From the NCBI RefSeq assembly GCF_016892765.1, contig NZ_JAFEMD010000026.1:19581-83580 (forward strand): DNA of 64,000 bases, read 5' to 3'. Both the position numbers and the translations under genes were made by a program. The notes below the pieces were generated by a model, which worked only from the letters and a program-made list of their open reading frames with translations, did not search any database and was not told where the DNA came from. Positions 17,730 to 27,144 of the stretch are shown here, piece after piece. Each line of letters opens with the position of its first letter. Positions within the stretch are counted from its first letter, which is position 1. The DNA is from Microvirga arvi. Lineage in GTDB: Bacteria; Pseudomonadota; Alphaproteobacteria; Rhizobiales; Beijerinckiaceae.

Positions 17730-19346
17730 ATGCGACACTGGCGCGGCAAACTCGAAACCTTAAGCCTACTGACCTTTCTCGCGGCATCGAGCGCCCTTCC
17801 AGCCGGCGCCATCGCGGCAGGCGGCAACCTGCGTATCGCGTTTCCGGCCAACCAGGAGCCCGCTTCGTTGGACGGCCATGTCGATCCCTACCAATCCACG
17901 TGGCTGTTCAACTCCTTCGTGTCCGATCCGCTCATCGTCCTCAATCCGGATGGAAAATACGTGCCGGCGCTCGCGACAAGCTGGGAGGCTTCGCCTGACG
18001 GCAAGGTTTGGACCTTCAAGCTCCGGGAAGGGGTCACGTTCCAGGACGGGACAAAATTCGGCGCTGACGCCGTGAAGTTCAACCTCGAGCGGATTGCCGA
18101 TCCGAAGACGGCGTCGGCCCAGCTCAAAAGCGATATCGGGCCGTTCTCGAAGGTCGAAGTTCTAGATCCACTGACGGTCCGGATCACGTATGACACGCCG
18201 TGGGTGACGCTGCTCGACGCACTCCGCCGCACGCCGCTCTGGTCCCCGACAGCAGCTCAGAAGTATAGCATCGCGGAGTTCCAACGCAATCTCGTCGGGA
18301 CCGGTCCCTTCAAGCTCAGCGAATGGAAGCAGAACGACCGGCTCGTGTTCTCGCGCTGGGACGGCTATGGCGGTTGGAACCCGATCCAGGCGAAGAAGGG
18401 GCCTGTTGCCCTCGACACGTTGACGATCCGCTTCATCGGTGAGGCCTCAGTCCTAGGAAACATCGTTAAGACCGGTGATGCCGACATTGCCTTCGCCCTG
18501 CCGGCCAGCGTGATTGACGACTACAAGGGCGACAAGACCTACACCTTCCTGTCGAAGGACCAGTCCGGGACCGGCCTGTCCATGGTGATGAACACCCGCA
18601 AGCCGCCCCTCAGCGATATACGCGTGCGCCAGGCGATCCTGTACTCGGCCGATCAAAACGCGGTCAACGACATCCTCTTCGACGGCTACTACGCCAAATC
18701 GGAGGGGCCGCTCAACAACAATCACCCGTGCTTCTGGAGCGGGGCGAGCGGGATATACAAGACCGACCTGAAGAAGGCGGGCGAGCTCTTGGACGCGGCC
18801 GGATGGAAGCTGCCGTCCGGCAAGGCCATCCGCGAAGCGTCGGGTGTCAACGGCGTATCGGACGGAACGCCCCTGCGCATTCGCTATAATGTCCTTCATC
18901 ACAAGGAGATCGGCGAGGTCCTGCAGCAGCAGATGAGAAAGGCCGGCATTGACCTCGTCGTCGAGGTCGTCCCCGGACCGGTCCAGATCGAGCGCGTTCG
19001 CAACCGCGACTTCGAACTTATGTACGAGCGCCAGCGCTCCCCTGACCCGGCGATCCTCGACCAGATCTGGAACTCGAAATGGGATCAACCCGGCGGCTGG
19101 GCCTGGACGGGGTTCAAAGATGCCCGCCTCGATGAAACCGTCACGAAGCTGCGGTCCCTGCCGGATATCGCAGCCCGCTGCGATGCGGCCAAGGAGGCTC
19201 AGAAGATTATCATGGAAAATGCGCTCATGCTGCCGACGCTGAGCGACCCGGTCTTCGTCGCATATCCCACCGATCGAGTGAAGGGCTTCCAGATGGGCTC
19301 GGAAGGCAACTGGTTCTTCGTTAACAACACCACGGTTTCGCAATAA
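17730..19346 (+). CDS. ABC transporter substrate-binding protein, peptide type (SBP2)
   Basis: 538 residues, SBP_bac_5 family. The Sec signal peptide is LSLLTFLAASSALPAG and AIAA, with the mature start near GGNLRIAFPANQEPASLD. The family signature GTGPFKLSEWKQNDRLVFSRW is in the first half, and DIRVRQAILYSADQNAV is in the middle. The start ATG has GAGGA seven bases upstream. It opens the second long plus-strand unit, which contains its own permeases and two ATPases, so this unit encodes a complete transporter. Confidence 0.92.
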   Translation: MRHWRGKLETLSLLTFLAASSALPAGAIAAGGNLRIAFPANQEPASLDGHVDPYQSTWLFNSFVSDPLIVLNPDGKYVPALATSWEASPDGKVWTFKLREGVTFQDGTKFGADAVKFNLERIADPKTASAQLKSDIGPFSKVEVLDPLTVRITYDTPWVTLLDALRRTPLWSPTAAQKYSIAEFQRNLVGTGPFKLSEWKQNDRLVFSRWDGYGGWNPIQAKKGPVALDTLTIRFIGEASVLGNIVKTGDADIAFALPASVIDDYKGDKTYTFLSKDQSGTGLSMVMNTRKPPLSDIRVRQAILYSADQNAVNDILFDGYYAKSEGPLNNNHPCFWSGASGIYKTDLKKAGELLDAAGWKLPSGKAIREASGVNGVSDGTPLRIRYNVLHHKEIGEVLQQQMRKAGIDLVVEVVPGPVQIERVRNRDFELMYERQRSPDPAILDQIWNSKWDQPGGWAWTGFKDARLDETVTKLRSLPDIAARCDAAKEAQKIIMENALMLPTLSDPVFVAYPTDRVKGFQMGSEGNWFFVNNTTVSQ

Positions 19347-19354
19347 CCCTCGGC

Positions 19355-19382
19355 GCTGGGGCCGGAGCACTCCGGCCCCAGC
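19355..19382 (+). other. Strong intercistronic hairpin after SBP2
   Basis: GCTGGGGCCGGAG pairs perfectly with CTCCGGCCCCAGC over 13 bp with almost no loop. It fills most of the gap between SBP2 and its permease. A T-run is missing; it probably protects the upstream mRNA or lowers read-through into the permease genes. Confidence 0.6.
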
Positions 19383-19396
19383 ATCATGTGAGTGCC

Positions 19397-20332
19397 ATGA
19401 GCCGATATCTCCTCAGCCGCATCATGCAGCTCCTGCCAGTGCTGCTCATCATCTCGCTCGTCGTCTTCGCGATCATGCATCTTCTCCCGGGCGATCCGGC
19501 GGAGCTGATGCTGGCCGGGGCCGAGGGCGGGGCAATCACGCCCGAGCGCCTAGCGGAGCTCAAGGAGCAGATGGGGCTCAACGATCCTCTCGCGGTTCAG
19601 TATCTGCGCTTTGTTGCCGGCGCTGTCACGGGCGATCTCGGGGAGTCGATCCGCTTCCGTGCTCCTGTCACCGACCTGATCCTGGACCGGTTCGGCTCGA
19701 CAATCGCGCTGGCAGTCGCCGGCCTCGCCCTTTCTCTGGTGATCGGTCTGCCGCTTGGGATGCTGGCCGCAGTCCGGCAGAACTCCTGGGCCGATACGCT
19801 CGCCATGGGGTTCGCCTATGTGGGAGCGTCGATGCCTGTCTACTGGGTCGGCCTCGTCCTGATCCTGCTCTTCTCCTTCAATCTCGGATGGTTTCCGCCT
19901 GCGGGTGCCGACGGATGGCGCTCGCTGATCCTTCCGGCTCTGACCCTCGGCCTCGTGTCGGCCGGCGTCATTAGCCGCCTGATCCGGTCCAGCATGGTGG
20001 AGGTGTTGTCCGAAGATTACATCCGCGCGGCGCGCGCCAAAGGCCTCAACCAGCGCACCATCCTGTGGCGGCACGGTCTGAAGAATGCACTGATCCCCGT
20101 CATCACAATGCTCGGCCTGCAGTTCGGCGCTATGCTGGCGGGCGCGGTGGTGATCGAGACGGTTTTCAGCCGTCCCGGCATCGGGCGCCTGGTCGTCGCG
20201 GCGATCCTGCAGAAGGATTACCCCCTGGTCCAGGGCTGCATCGTCTTCCTGGCCACAGTCTACCTGCTCGTCAACCTGTTCGTGGATCTCGCCTATGCGT
20301 GGCTTGATCCGCGCATCCGTTACGGAGGCTGA
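19397..20332 (+). CDS. ABC transporter permease, DppB type
   Basis: 311 residues from ATG 19397; a GTG at 19388 is an alternative, and neither has a strong ribosome site because of the hairpin just upstream. N-terminus MSRYLLSRIMQLLPVLLIISL, HLLPGDPAELML, the EAA loop DYIRAARAKGLNQRTILWRHG, and the C-terminus DLAYAWLDPRIRYGG. Membrane partner of the next gene and of SBP2. Confidence 0.9.
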   Translation: MSRYLLSRIMQLLPVLLIISLVVFAIMHLLPGDPAELMLAGAEGGAITPERLAELKEQMGLNDPLAVQYLRFVAGAVTGDLGESIRFRAPVTDLILDRFGSTIALAVAGLALSLVIGLPLGMLAAVRQNSWADTLAMGFAYVGASMPVYWVGLVLILLFSFNLGWFPPAGADGWRSLILPALTLGLVSAGVISRLIRSSMVEVLSEDYIRAARAKGLNQRTILWRHGLKNALIPVITMLGLQFGAMLAGAVVIETVFSRPGIGRLVVAAILQKDYPLVQGCIVFLATVYLLVNLFVDLAYAWLDPRIRYGG

Positions 20333-20334
20333 GC

Positions 20335-21240
20335 ATGCGGATGGGAAGCATCGCCCCCGCCGCCACGGCGCCGATCACCTACGAAGAGACAGCCCTGCGG
20401 CCCGCCCGCCTGCAATGGCTGAAGCTCTACATGCGCAACAAGGGGGCCGTCCTCGGCGCGATCCTTCTCCTCTTGTGGGGCATCGTTGCCATTCTGGGGC
20501 CAAGCATTGCGCCATATGATCCGATGGAGATGCTGTCTCGCCCCCGGCGCCCACCCTCGGCGGATTTCTGGCTCGGGACCGACCTTCTCGGGCGGGACGT
20601 GTTCAGCCGGATCCTGGTCGGGTCGCAGATCTCGCTGCAGCTCGGCCTGATCAGCGTCGTTCTGGGCGGCGTTCCAGGCATCGTCATTGGTCTCATCGCC
20701 GGCTATGCGGGCGGCAAGATCGATACGCTCCTGTCGCGCGTCATCGATGCGCTTCTTGCGCTGCCTAGCATTCTGTTGGCGCTCGTCGTCATCGCGGCGC
20801 TCGGGCCGAGCATCCGCAACGTGATGATTTCCGTAGGAATCGCGACGATGCCGCTCTACGCGCGCCTCGTGAGAAGCTCGGTCCTGACCATCAAAGAGCT
20901 GCCCTATGTAGAGGCGGCCCGTGTCGTCGGCAATCCGACTTGGCGCATCATGATCTTCCACGTTCTCGTAAACGCCTATGCGCCGGTTCTCGTGCTGAGC
21001 ACCCTTCAAGTCGGCAACGCGATCCTGATCGGGTCGGGGCTGAGCTTCCTGGGGCTTGGCGCTCAGCCGCCGACGCCTGAATGGGGCCTGATGTCGGCCG
21101 AAGGCCGCGAGGTGCTCAACCGCGCGTGGTGGATCTCAACCTTTCCCGGGCTCGCCATCCTAAGCGTGGTGGTGGCCTGCAACCTCGTGGGCGACGGACT
21201 CAGGTCCGCGCTCGACCCGCGCATGCGGATGGAGAAATGA
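20335..21240 (+). CDS. ABC transporter permease, DppC type
   Basis: 301 residues. DppC hallmarks are IAPYDPMEM, LGTDLLGRDVFSRILVGSQISL, the EAA loop YVEAARVVGNPTWRIMIFHVLVNA and SFLGLGAQPPTPEWGLM, with about six membrane segments. It starts two bases after the DppB stop and ends in an ATGA overlap with the TIM-barrel hypothetical gene. Confidence 0.9.
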   Translation: MRMGSIAPAATAPITYEETALRPARLQWLKLYMRNKGAVLGAILLLLWGIVAILGPSIAPYDPMEMLSRPRRPPSADFWLGTDLLGRDVFSRILVGSQISLQLGLISVVLGGVPGIVIGLIAGYAGGKIDTLLSRVIDALLALPSILLALVVIAALGPSIRNVMISVGIATMPLYARLVRSSVLTIKELPYVEAARVVGNPTWRIMIFHVLVNAYAPVLVLSTLQVGNAILIGSGLSFLGLGAQPPTPEWGLMSAEGREVLNRAWWISTFPGLAILSVVVACNLVGDGLRSALDPRMRMEK

Positions 21241-22691
21241 TCGTGACGTCAGCCAAGAAAGACCCCTTCATTGGTATCCAGATTAGCCCGATCAGTTTCA
21301 TCGACGAGGGAGTGGATCATGTCCTCGACACGCTGCAGGAGCGGGTCGGCATCAATGCCCTCTTGATCGGGACGATCTCCTGGCTCGGCCTGAAGGTCGG
21401 ACGCCGGATCAGCCACGCTCTGGAAGGGTGGCCCGACCACGGCGTGCAGGCGCCCTACTCGATGGAAGGCGGGTCCTACATCAAGGTCCGGCCGGAATAC
21501 TACTCTCACACCTTCATCCGCGATTTCGCCTCACGTGATCCGGAGATGGGCGGGCGGGATATCCTGGACCTCGTAATTCCGAAGGCGAAGGCCCGCGGGA
21601 TGAAGATCATCCCCGAATTCATGGAGCCACTCTTCAAGTATGCCGGTCACGGATCGGCGGCCGCCGTGAAGATCCCGAACATGCCGCAATGCCTTGAGAT
21701 TGACCTTCTCGGCCGATATGCGGGTGAGCCCTGCACGTCAAACCCAGACTACCGGCGCTGGTGGCACGGGATCGTCGAGGAGCATGTGCGCAACTACGAT
21801 ATCGAAGGCATCATGTGGTGCAACGAGCGTAATTCGCCCCTTGACCGGATGATGCAAGGGCAGGCACCCGGATGTTTTTGCCCTCATTGCCGCCGCGAGG
21901 CTGCGGAGCGCGGTATTGATGCCGAACGGGTAAAGATCGCCTTCACGAAGGTCTGGGACTTCTTCCGTCGCGCCAAAAGCGGCGAGAGCTTCGTCGACGG
22001 CACCTTCATGGAGCTCCTGCGCGTTCTTCTGGCCAATCCAGAGGTGCTGCTCTGGGAGCGTATGTGGCTCGAGCGGTCGAAGGATCTCGACAGGGAACTC
22101 TATGGCATCGTCAAGTGGTGCAATCCGTCGGTCACGTTCGGACTGAACGTGTGGAACCGCAATCACTTCAACCCCATCCGCAAGGCACAGTGGTCTTGGG
22201 AGGAGCAGACCGACTATGCCGACTGGGTGAAGCCGATCACGTATCAGCACCAGGCTGGCGAGGTGTTCGACAAGGAAATGGGATTCTTCGCCAGCACCAT
22301 CCTGCGCGACTACACGAAGCAGGAATTTGTCCCGGCCATGTACCGCATCCTCGGGCTCGACGAGGCGCCGATCGACCAGGTCATCCAGACCGGCATGGAC
22401 CCCGACACCTACGTCTATGGCCAGTGCGCCGACGCGGTGCGCGGCTGCAAAGGCAAGGCCGCCGTCTATATGGGGATCGGCGTGGACGCGCCGCGGGTCC
22501 GGGAGGACCAGGCGGTCTGCACGCCGGACACGGTCTACCGCAGCGTCCTCGCAACCTACCGCGCCGGCGGCGAGGGGATCGTCTACTCGCCCAACTATGC
22601 CGGCATGAATCTGTCCAACCTCGATGGCGGAGCCCGCGCGCTGGAGGAGCTTGGTCTCAAGCAGCCGCGCGCGGCCGTGGCCGCCCAATAA
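21237..22691 (+). CDS. Conserved hypothetical protein, putative TIM-barrel glycosidase-like
   Basis: 484 residues, no signal peptide. The start is ATG 21237, in ATGA overlap with the permease and preceded by GGAG. The look is that of the large group of putative glycoside-hydrolase-like TIM barrels: KAKARGMKIIPEFME, IEGIMWCNERNSPLDRM, a cysteine cluster GCFCPHCRREA near 217-227, and YRAGGEGIVYSPNYAG. The CxCPHC cluster may bind zinc. Acidic residues on barrel strands (EFMEP, CNERN) could be catalytic. I cannot assign a reaction. Its place inside a transporter-catabolic operon suggests action on an imported conjugate, perhaps a glycoside. Confidence 0.65.
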   Translation: MIVTSAKKDPFIGIQISPISFIDEGVDHVLDTLQERVGINALLIGTISWLGLKVGRRISHALEGWPDHGVQAPYSMEGGSYIKVRPEYYSHTFIRDFASRDPEMGGRDILDLVIPKAKARGMKIIPEFMEPLFKYAGHGSAAAVKIPNMPQCLEIDLLGRYAGEPCTSNPDYRRWWHGIVEEHVRNYDIEGIMWCNERNSPLDRMMQGQAPGCFCPHCRREAAERGIDAERVKIAFTKVWDFFRRAKSGESFVDGTFMELLRVLLANPEVLLWERMWLERSKDLDRELYGIVKWCNPSVTFGLNVWNRNHFNPIRKAQWSWEEQTDYADWVKPITYQHQAGEVFDKEMGFFASTILRDYTKQEFVPAMYRILGLDEAPIDQVIQTGMDPDTYVYGQCADAVRGCKGKAAVYMGIGVDAPRVREDQAVCTPDTVYRSVLATYRAGGEGIVYSPNYAGMNLSNLDGGARALEELGLKQPRAAVAAQ

Positions 22692-22721
22692 TCTTTCTTC
22701 CATCCATCAGACGAGCGAACG

Positions 22722-23948
22722 ATGCCCGAACAGGCTCCCTGGCGTTTCCAAAAGATCATCCGGCCCATATTCGACCATGAGCCGGGCCACCACCTTCTTC
22801 GCGGTCGGGTCCTCACCTGCGTCGGCGACGAGGTCATCGAGGACGGAATCGTCGAGATCGAGGGCTCGACGATCAAGGCGGTCGGGCCTGCTTCGGGGTT
22901 CGGCAGTCGCGCCTCGGATGCGCTCGATACGGACGGAACGATCCTCCCAGGACTGATCCAGAGCCATGGACACCTGGCGTGGGACGGGATCCACGATCTC
23001 GCGGCGCAGGCCATGAACGACGCGCCCGAGATCAGCGCCTATAAATGCGCCGGCAATATGCTGATCAACCTGCGCGCGGGCGTGACCACCTTTCGCGACC
23101 TCGGGATGAACAAGACGAACCTGTTCGCCAAGCAGGCTGTGGCACAGGGCATCTTCCCCGGACCGCGCCTCCTGGTGTGCGGCGAGGCCATCATCCAGAC
23201 CGGCGGTCACACGTACTGGTGCTGCCGCGAGGCGAGCGGCGCCGACGAGATGCGTCGGGCTGTTCGCGAACAGGTGCGCGGCGGTGCCGATCTCATCAAG
23301 ATCATGGCATGTCATGATACTCTCGAGTTCACGGACGAGGAGCTTGCAGCGGTCGTCGACGAGACGCACCGCAACGGTCTGACCGTGACGGCTCATGCCA
23401 CCTTCGACGCCTGCATCCGGCGCTGTGTCGAGTTCGGTGTGGACGTGATCGAACATGGCGGCAGCATGAGTGCCGAGACGATTGCACTCCTGGTCGAAAG
23501 GAGGGTGCCGATCGTCACCACCTTCGCGCCTGTGGTGGTCCAGAGCCAGCCTGAGATCGCCCGTAAATACAACATCCCCGATTGGAAGATCGAGGAGCGC
23601 AAGCGCCAGGTCTCCGACCGGAGCCGCTACCAGGGCCTGGTCGACGCCGCCGAGGCCGGCGTCGTGATTGCCTTCGGCACCGATTGCGGCAGCCCGGCGG
23701 TGGCACACAACGTGATAGCGCCTGAGCTCGCCTTCATGGTCGAAATCGGCGTCAAGAAGGATGCCTATGACGCGATCCGCAGCGCCACCATCGTGGCGGC
23801 TCGGGTGAGCAAGCTCGACAAGAAAATCGGTACGCTGGAAGCCGGCAAGCTGGCCGATGTCATCGTTGTGGCCGGTAACCCCCTCGAGGATCTCGACGCC
23901 ATCGAGTCGGTTCGAATGACCTTCCTCGAAGGTAAGAGAATGGTATGA
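22722..23948 (+). CDS. Metal-dependent amidohydrolase
   Basis: 408 residues. The metal motif is HGH in GLIQSHGHLAW near 77-87. A lysine follows in DLIKIMACHD near 192, histidines in TAHATF near 221 and VIEHGGSM near 244, and the aspartate in FGTDCGSP near 316. The ending is GTLEAGKLADVIVVAGNPL. It is of the same amidohydrolase branch as 10250-11494, the imidazolonepropionase/Xaa-Pro dipeptidase-like group. Its stop overlaps the aminotransferase start, so the hydrolysis product may be passed to transamination. Confidence 0.85.
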   Translation: MPEQAPWRFQKIIRPIFDHEPGHHLLRGRVLTCVGDEVIEDGIVEIEGSTIKAVGPASGFGSRASDALDTDGTILPGLIQSHGHLAWDGIHDLAAQAMNDAPEISAYKCAGNMLINLRAGVTTFRDLGMNKTNLFAKQAVAQGIFPGPRLLVCGEAIIQTGGHTYWCCREASGADEMRRAVREQVRGGADLIKIMACHDTLEFTDEELAAVVDETHRNGLTVTAHATFDACIRRCVEFGVDVIEHGGSMSAETIALLVERRVPIVTTFAPVVVQSQPEIARKYNIPDWKIEERKRQVSDRSRYQGLVDAAEAGVVIAFGTDCGSPAVAHNVIAPELAFMVEIGVKKDAYDAIRSATIVAARVSKLDKKIGTLEAGKLADVIVVAGNPLEDLDAIESVRMTFLEGKRMV

Positions 23949-25138
23949 TCATGGACGCCAGAACGCCTAGATTGATGCGGTCGCTCGCCGAACGTGTGCC
24001 GGCAACGGATACGCTCTATCGCACCAAGCTGATCGAACAGGCCGCCAAGCTCGAGGATGTGATCGCGATGGGCCTCGGCGATCCGGATCTGCCGACGCCA
24101 CCGCACGTGGTCGAGGCGGCCCGGGATGCCATCGCCCGCGGGGAGACCCGCTACACCCATCCGGCCGGTATGCCGAAGCTGCGCCAAGCCATCGCCGACC
24201 TGCTCCGCCAGGAGTACGGACTCCACTACAGCGCCGAGGAAACCATCGTCACCGCGGGCACGCAGGAAGGCGTGATGCTGCTCATGCTGGCCCTGGTCGA
24301 TCCCGGCGACGAGGTCCTGCTGCCATCGCCCCGCTTCACATCCTACGACACGGCGGTCGAGCTCTGCGGCGGCAAGGTCGTCTCGGTACCGACCTATCAG
24401 AAGGACGAGTTCGCGCTCCTGCCGTCCGAGATCGAGGCCCGGATCACGCCGCGGACGAAGATGCTCGTGCTCATCACGCCCAACAATCCGACCGGGGCGG
24501 TGACGCCGCCCAACGCGATCCGCGAGATTGCCGAGATCGCCAAGCGGCACGACATCATCGTGGTTTCGGACGAGATTTACGCGAAACTACTGTTCGACGA
24601 CGCTGAGCATCTGTCCATCGGAACCCTTCCGGGTATGCGCGAGCGTACCATCACGATGAATGGGTTCTCGAAGTCGCACGCGATGACCGGATGGCGCATC
24701 GGCTATCTCGCAGCGCCGCAGCCCTTCATCCAGCGGATGGTGGAACCCCGCCATACCCTGAGCATCAACGCCGCCACACCATCGCAATGGGCGGCGCTCG
24801 CTGCCGCGACCGGCCCGCAAAGCGTAGTCAAGGATATGCTGGACATCTATGAATCGCGGCGCGACGTGCTCCTGAAGGGGCTCGACGAGCTCGGCTTTAC
24901 ATACGGCAGGCCGGCGGGCGCCTTCTACGTCTACGTGAACATCGAGGCGAGCGGCGTTCCCGCCACCCAGTTCTGCAATGATCTTCTCCGGGAGGCGCGG
25001 GTTCTCGTTTCGCCCGGCATGCTCTTTGCCGACCCGGACGACCGGTATGTGCGCATGAGTCTCCTGCAGCCCAAGGCGCGGATCGAGGAGGCGCTCGGCA
25101 GGATCATGGAGGCCCGTAGGCGCCTCTTCAGGGGCTGA
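23945..25138 (+). CDS. Class I/II PLP-dependent aminotransferase
   Basis: 397 residues, aspartate-aminotransferase fold type I. MGLGDPDLPTPPHV is near the N-terminus, followed by TAGTQEGVMLLMLAL, the TPNNPTGAV motif near 180, SDEIYAKL near 208, the PLP lysine in NGFSKSHAMTGWRIGYL near 243, and the C-terminal arginine region YVRMSLLQPK. The start overlaps the amidohydrolase stop (ATGA). It is similar over its length to the aminotransferase at 40337-41506. The family moves amino groups between amino acids and 2-oxo acids. Confidence 0.9.
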   Translation: MIMDARTPRLMRSLAERVPATDTLYRTKLIEQAAKLEDVIAMGLGDPDLPTPPHVVEAARDAIARGETRYTHPAGMPKLRQAIADLLRQEYGLHYSAEETIVTAGTQEGVMLLMLALVDPGDEVLLPSPRFTSYDTAVELCGGKVVSVPTYQKDEFALLPSEIEARITPRTKMLVLITPNNPTGAVTPPNAIREIAEIAKRHDIIVVSDEIYAKLLFDDAEHLSIGTLPGMRERTITMNGFSKSHAMTGWRIGYLAAPQPFIQRMVEPRHTLSINAATPSQWAALAAATGPQSVVKDMLDIYESRRDVLLKGLDELGFTYGRPAGAFYVYVNIEASGVPATQFCNDLLREARVLVSPGMLFADPDDRYVRMSLLQPKARIEEALGRIMEARRRLFRG

Positions 25139-25141
25139 GCC

Positions 25142-26182
25142 ATGACCCTGCGCATCCTCCAGGTCGGGCTCGGGAACCGTGGAACCATGTGGGGGCGCAT
25201 CATCGCGCATCATCCTCGCGTGGCCTTTGCCGGCATCGTCGATCCGGACCCAGCCCGGGTCTCGGCCTTCACGCAGGCGTTTGGCGACATCCCCTCCTTC
25301 TCCGATCTCGGCTCCGCGCTCAAGGCTGTGGAGGCTGACGCCGTCCTCCTGGTCACGCCGCCCAACGGCCATCTGGATCAGGCCCGTTGCGCCTTCGCGG
25401 CGGGGCTGCCGGTTCTGGCCGAAAAGCCCCTGGCCCTTGACATGGACGAAGCGCGGCGGATCGTGGACCTGGCCGAGGCGACAGGCTGTCGGTTGAGCGT
25501 GTGTCTGAATTTCCGGTTCCTTCCCGTAAGCCAAGAGATCCGGCGCCTCGTGGCCGATCAGGAGTTCGGAGCGCCTGGCTTTGGGACGTTCAACTACCAC
25601 CGCAACCGGGACTGGTGGCGGCCGGGAATGAACAAGTACCCGCTGACCATGCGCTACCCGATGATGCTGGAGCAGAGCATCCACCATCTCGACCTCATTC
25701 GCTACTGCTACGGACGGGAGGTGGAGGCGGTCTCCTGCAGGACCTGGAATCCGTCCTGGAGCGTCTACGCCCACGATGCCAACGTGTCATGCCTGCTGAC
25801 GCTGGAGGGCGGGCTGGAGGTGAACTATCTCGGAACATGGACCGGGGGCTGGAACGAGCTGAAGTTCCAGTGGCGCACCGATTGCGAGCGAGGCGTCATC
25901 GTCCAGCAGGAACTCTTCTCCGATCTCGCCACGGCTAGGACCGAGGACGACGCACTCACGCCCGTGAGGCTGCCGCCGTGCACCCCCTTCGTCGACGACA
26001 CGCGAATGTTGCTGGACGCATTCGTAGAAGGCCTGCGGGGGGAGGGGCCGCTACCCTGCACCGGGCGCGACCATCTTCAATCGCTCGCCCTTTGCCTCGC
26101 GGCCATCGAGTCCTCCGAAACCGGGCAGCGGGTCGATGTCCGGGAGTTCACCCGGCGGCATGGGATCAGGAGGATGTCGTGA
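25142..26182 (+). CDS. Gfo/Idh/MocA-family NAD(P)-dependent oxidoreductase
   Basis: 346 residues. The Rossmann motif QVGLGNRGTMW is near 7-17, and the family signature is LAEKPLALDMDEA near 98-110. A motif specific to this pair, TMRYPMMLEQSIHHLDLIRYCYG, follows. It is a close paralogue of the protein at 36683-37717: both have LSVCLNFR, MLEQSIHH, CRTWNPSWS and GRDHL. The family oxidises or reduces sugars, inositols or other hydroxy compounds. The stop overlaps the following gene (GTGA). Confidence 0.88.
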   Translation: MTLRILQVGLGNRGTMWGRIIAHHPRVAFAGIVDPDPARVSAFTQAFGDIPSFSDLGSALKAVEADAVLLVTPPNGHLDQARCAFAAGLPVLAEKPLALDMDEARRIVDLAEATGCRLSVCLNFRFLPVSQEIRRLVADQEFGAPGFGTFNYHRNRDWWRPGMNKYPLTMRYPMMLEQSIHHLDLIRYCYGREVEAVSCRTWNPSWSVYAHDANVSCLLTLEGGLEVNYLGTWTGGWNELKFQWRTDCERGVIVQQELFSDLATARTEDDALTPVRLPPCTPFVDDTRMLLDAFVEGLRGEGPLPCTGRDHLQSLALCLAAIESSETGQRVDVREFTRRHGIRRMS

Positions 26183-27144
26183 GAATTCTCGTGACTGGTG
26201 CCTTTGGGTTCGTCGGAACACATCTCGTGCGCGGGCTCACCGAAACATTCCCTCAAGCCAGGATCATCGCGTCCGACCGCATGTCGCCTCCGCCGGCGAT
26301 CGCCGCCTACTGGACGAGCGCCGGCAGCCGGATCACGACCGCGATTCTCGACGTAGCCGACCGCCGCGTGGTGCAGTCCATCATGGACGACGTTCATCCG
26401 ACCCATGTGGTCCATGCGGCAGCGCTCACGCCGACCTTGGAGCAAGAGAGAGAGGCACCGGATCGCATCGTCGACGTCAATATCGGCGGAACCTTCGCGG
26501 TCGTTGACGCGGCCACGCGCCTATCCGGACTCCGGCGGGTCGTGACCGTATCGAGCGGCGCGGTCTACGGACAAGGCCAGAGCTTCACTGGGCTCGTCGA
26601 CGAGAATGAACCCCCGCGACCGGACAATCTCTACGGCCTATCGAAGCTCGCCAGCGAGGGCATCACCGCAAGGCTCGGGGAGCTGCGCGGCGTTTCGACG
26701 GCCAGCGTCCGGTTGGCATCTGTCTATGGCGAGATGGAGCGCGCCACAGCAGCGCGCCACCGGACCAGCCTTGTGCACCGTCTCGCCGCAGCGCAGCAAC
26801 CGATCGCCGTCTCGGCGGCCGACGTTGTTCGCGACTGGGTCCATGCGGACGACGTCGCATGGGCGGTCAGCGCTCTGTTGGAAGACAGGCCCCTGCAATG
26901 GAGTCTCTACCATATCGGCGGCGGGGAGCCGACCGGCTGGCGCAAGATCATTCAGGCCTTCCAGGCCGCCGGGCGGCCCATCGCCTGGGCGTCCGACGAT
27001 GAGGCTGCCGATATCCAGGTTGCCGAGCGTGATGCGCGGCCTGTCTTTTCCATCGACCGCTTGGCGACGGAGACCGGGTTCCGGCCTCGTTCCATCGAAG
27101 ACGGAATCGCAAACATGATCCGACAAGGGAAAGCGAGCGCATGA
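26179..27144 (+). CDS. NAD-dependent epimerase/dehydratase (extended SDR)
   Basis: 321 residues. The motif ILVTGAFGFVGTHLVRGL is at 3-20. HAAALTPTLEQE comes in the middle, then SSGAVYGQG with the catalytic serine, and the YGLSK tyrosine-lysine pair near 154-158. GTG start with AGGAGG about five bases upstream, overlapping the Gfo/Idh stop. The fold is that of UDP-sugar epimerases, but members also act on other sugar or hydroxy-acid intermediates. The stop is in ATGA overlap with the ABC ATPase gene. Confidence 0.87.
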   Translation: MRILVTGAFGFVGTHLVRGLTETFPQARIIASDRMSPPPAIAAYWTSAGSRITTAILDVADRRVVQSIMDDVHPTHVVHAAALTPTLEQEREAPDRIVDVNIGGTFAVVDAATRLSGLRRVVTVSSGAVYGQGQSFTGLVDENEPPRPDNLYGLSKLASEGITARLGELRGVSTASVRLASVYGEMERATAARHRTSLVHRLAAAQQPIAVSAADVVRDWVHADDVAWAVSALLEDRPLQWSLYHIGGGEPTGWRKIIQAFQAAGRPIAWASDDEAADIQVAERDARPVFSIDRLATETGFRPRSIEDGIANMIRQGKASA

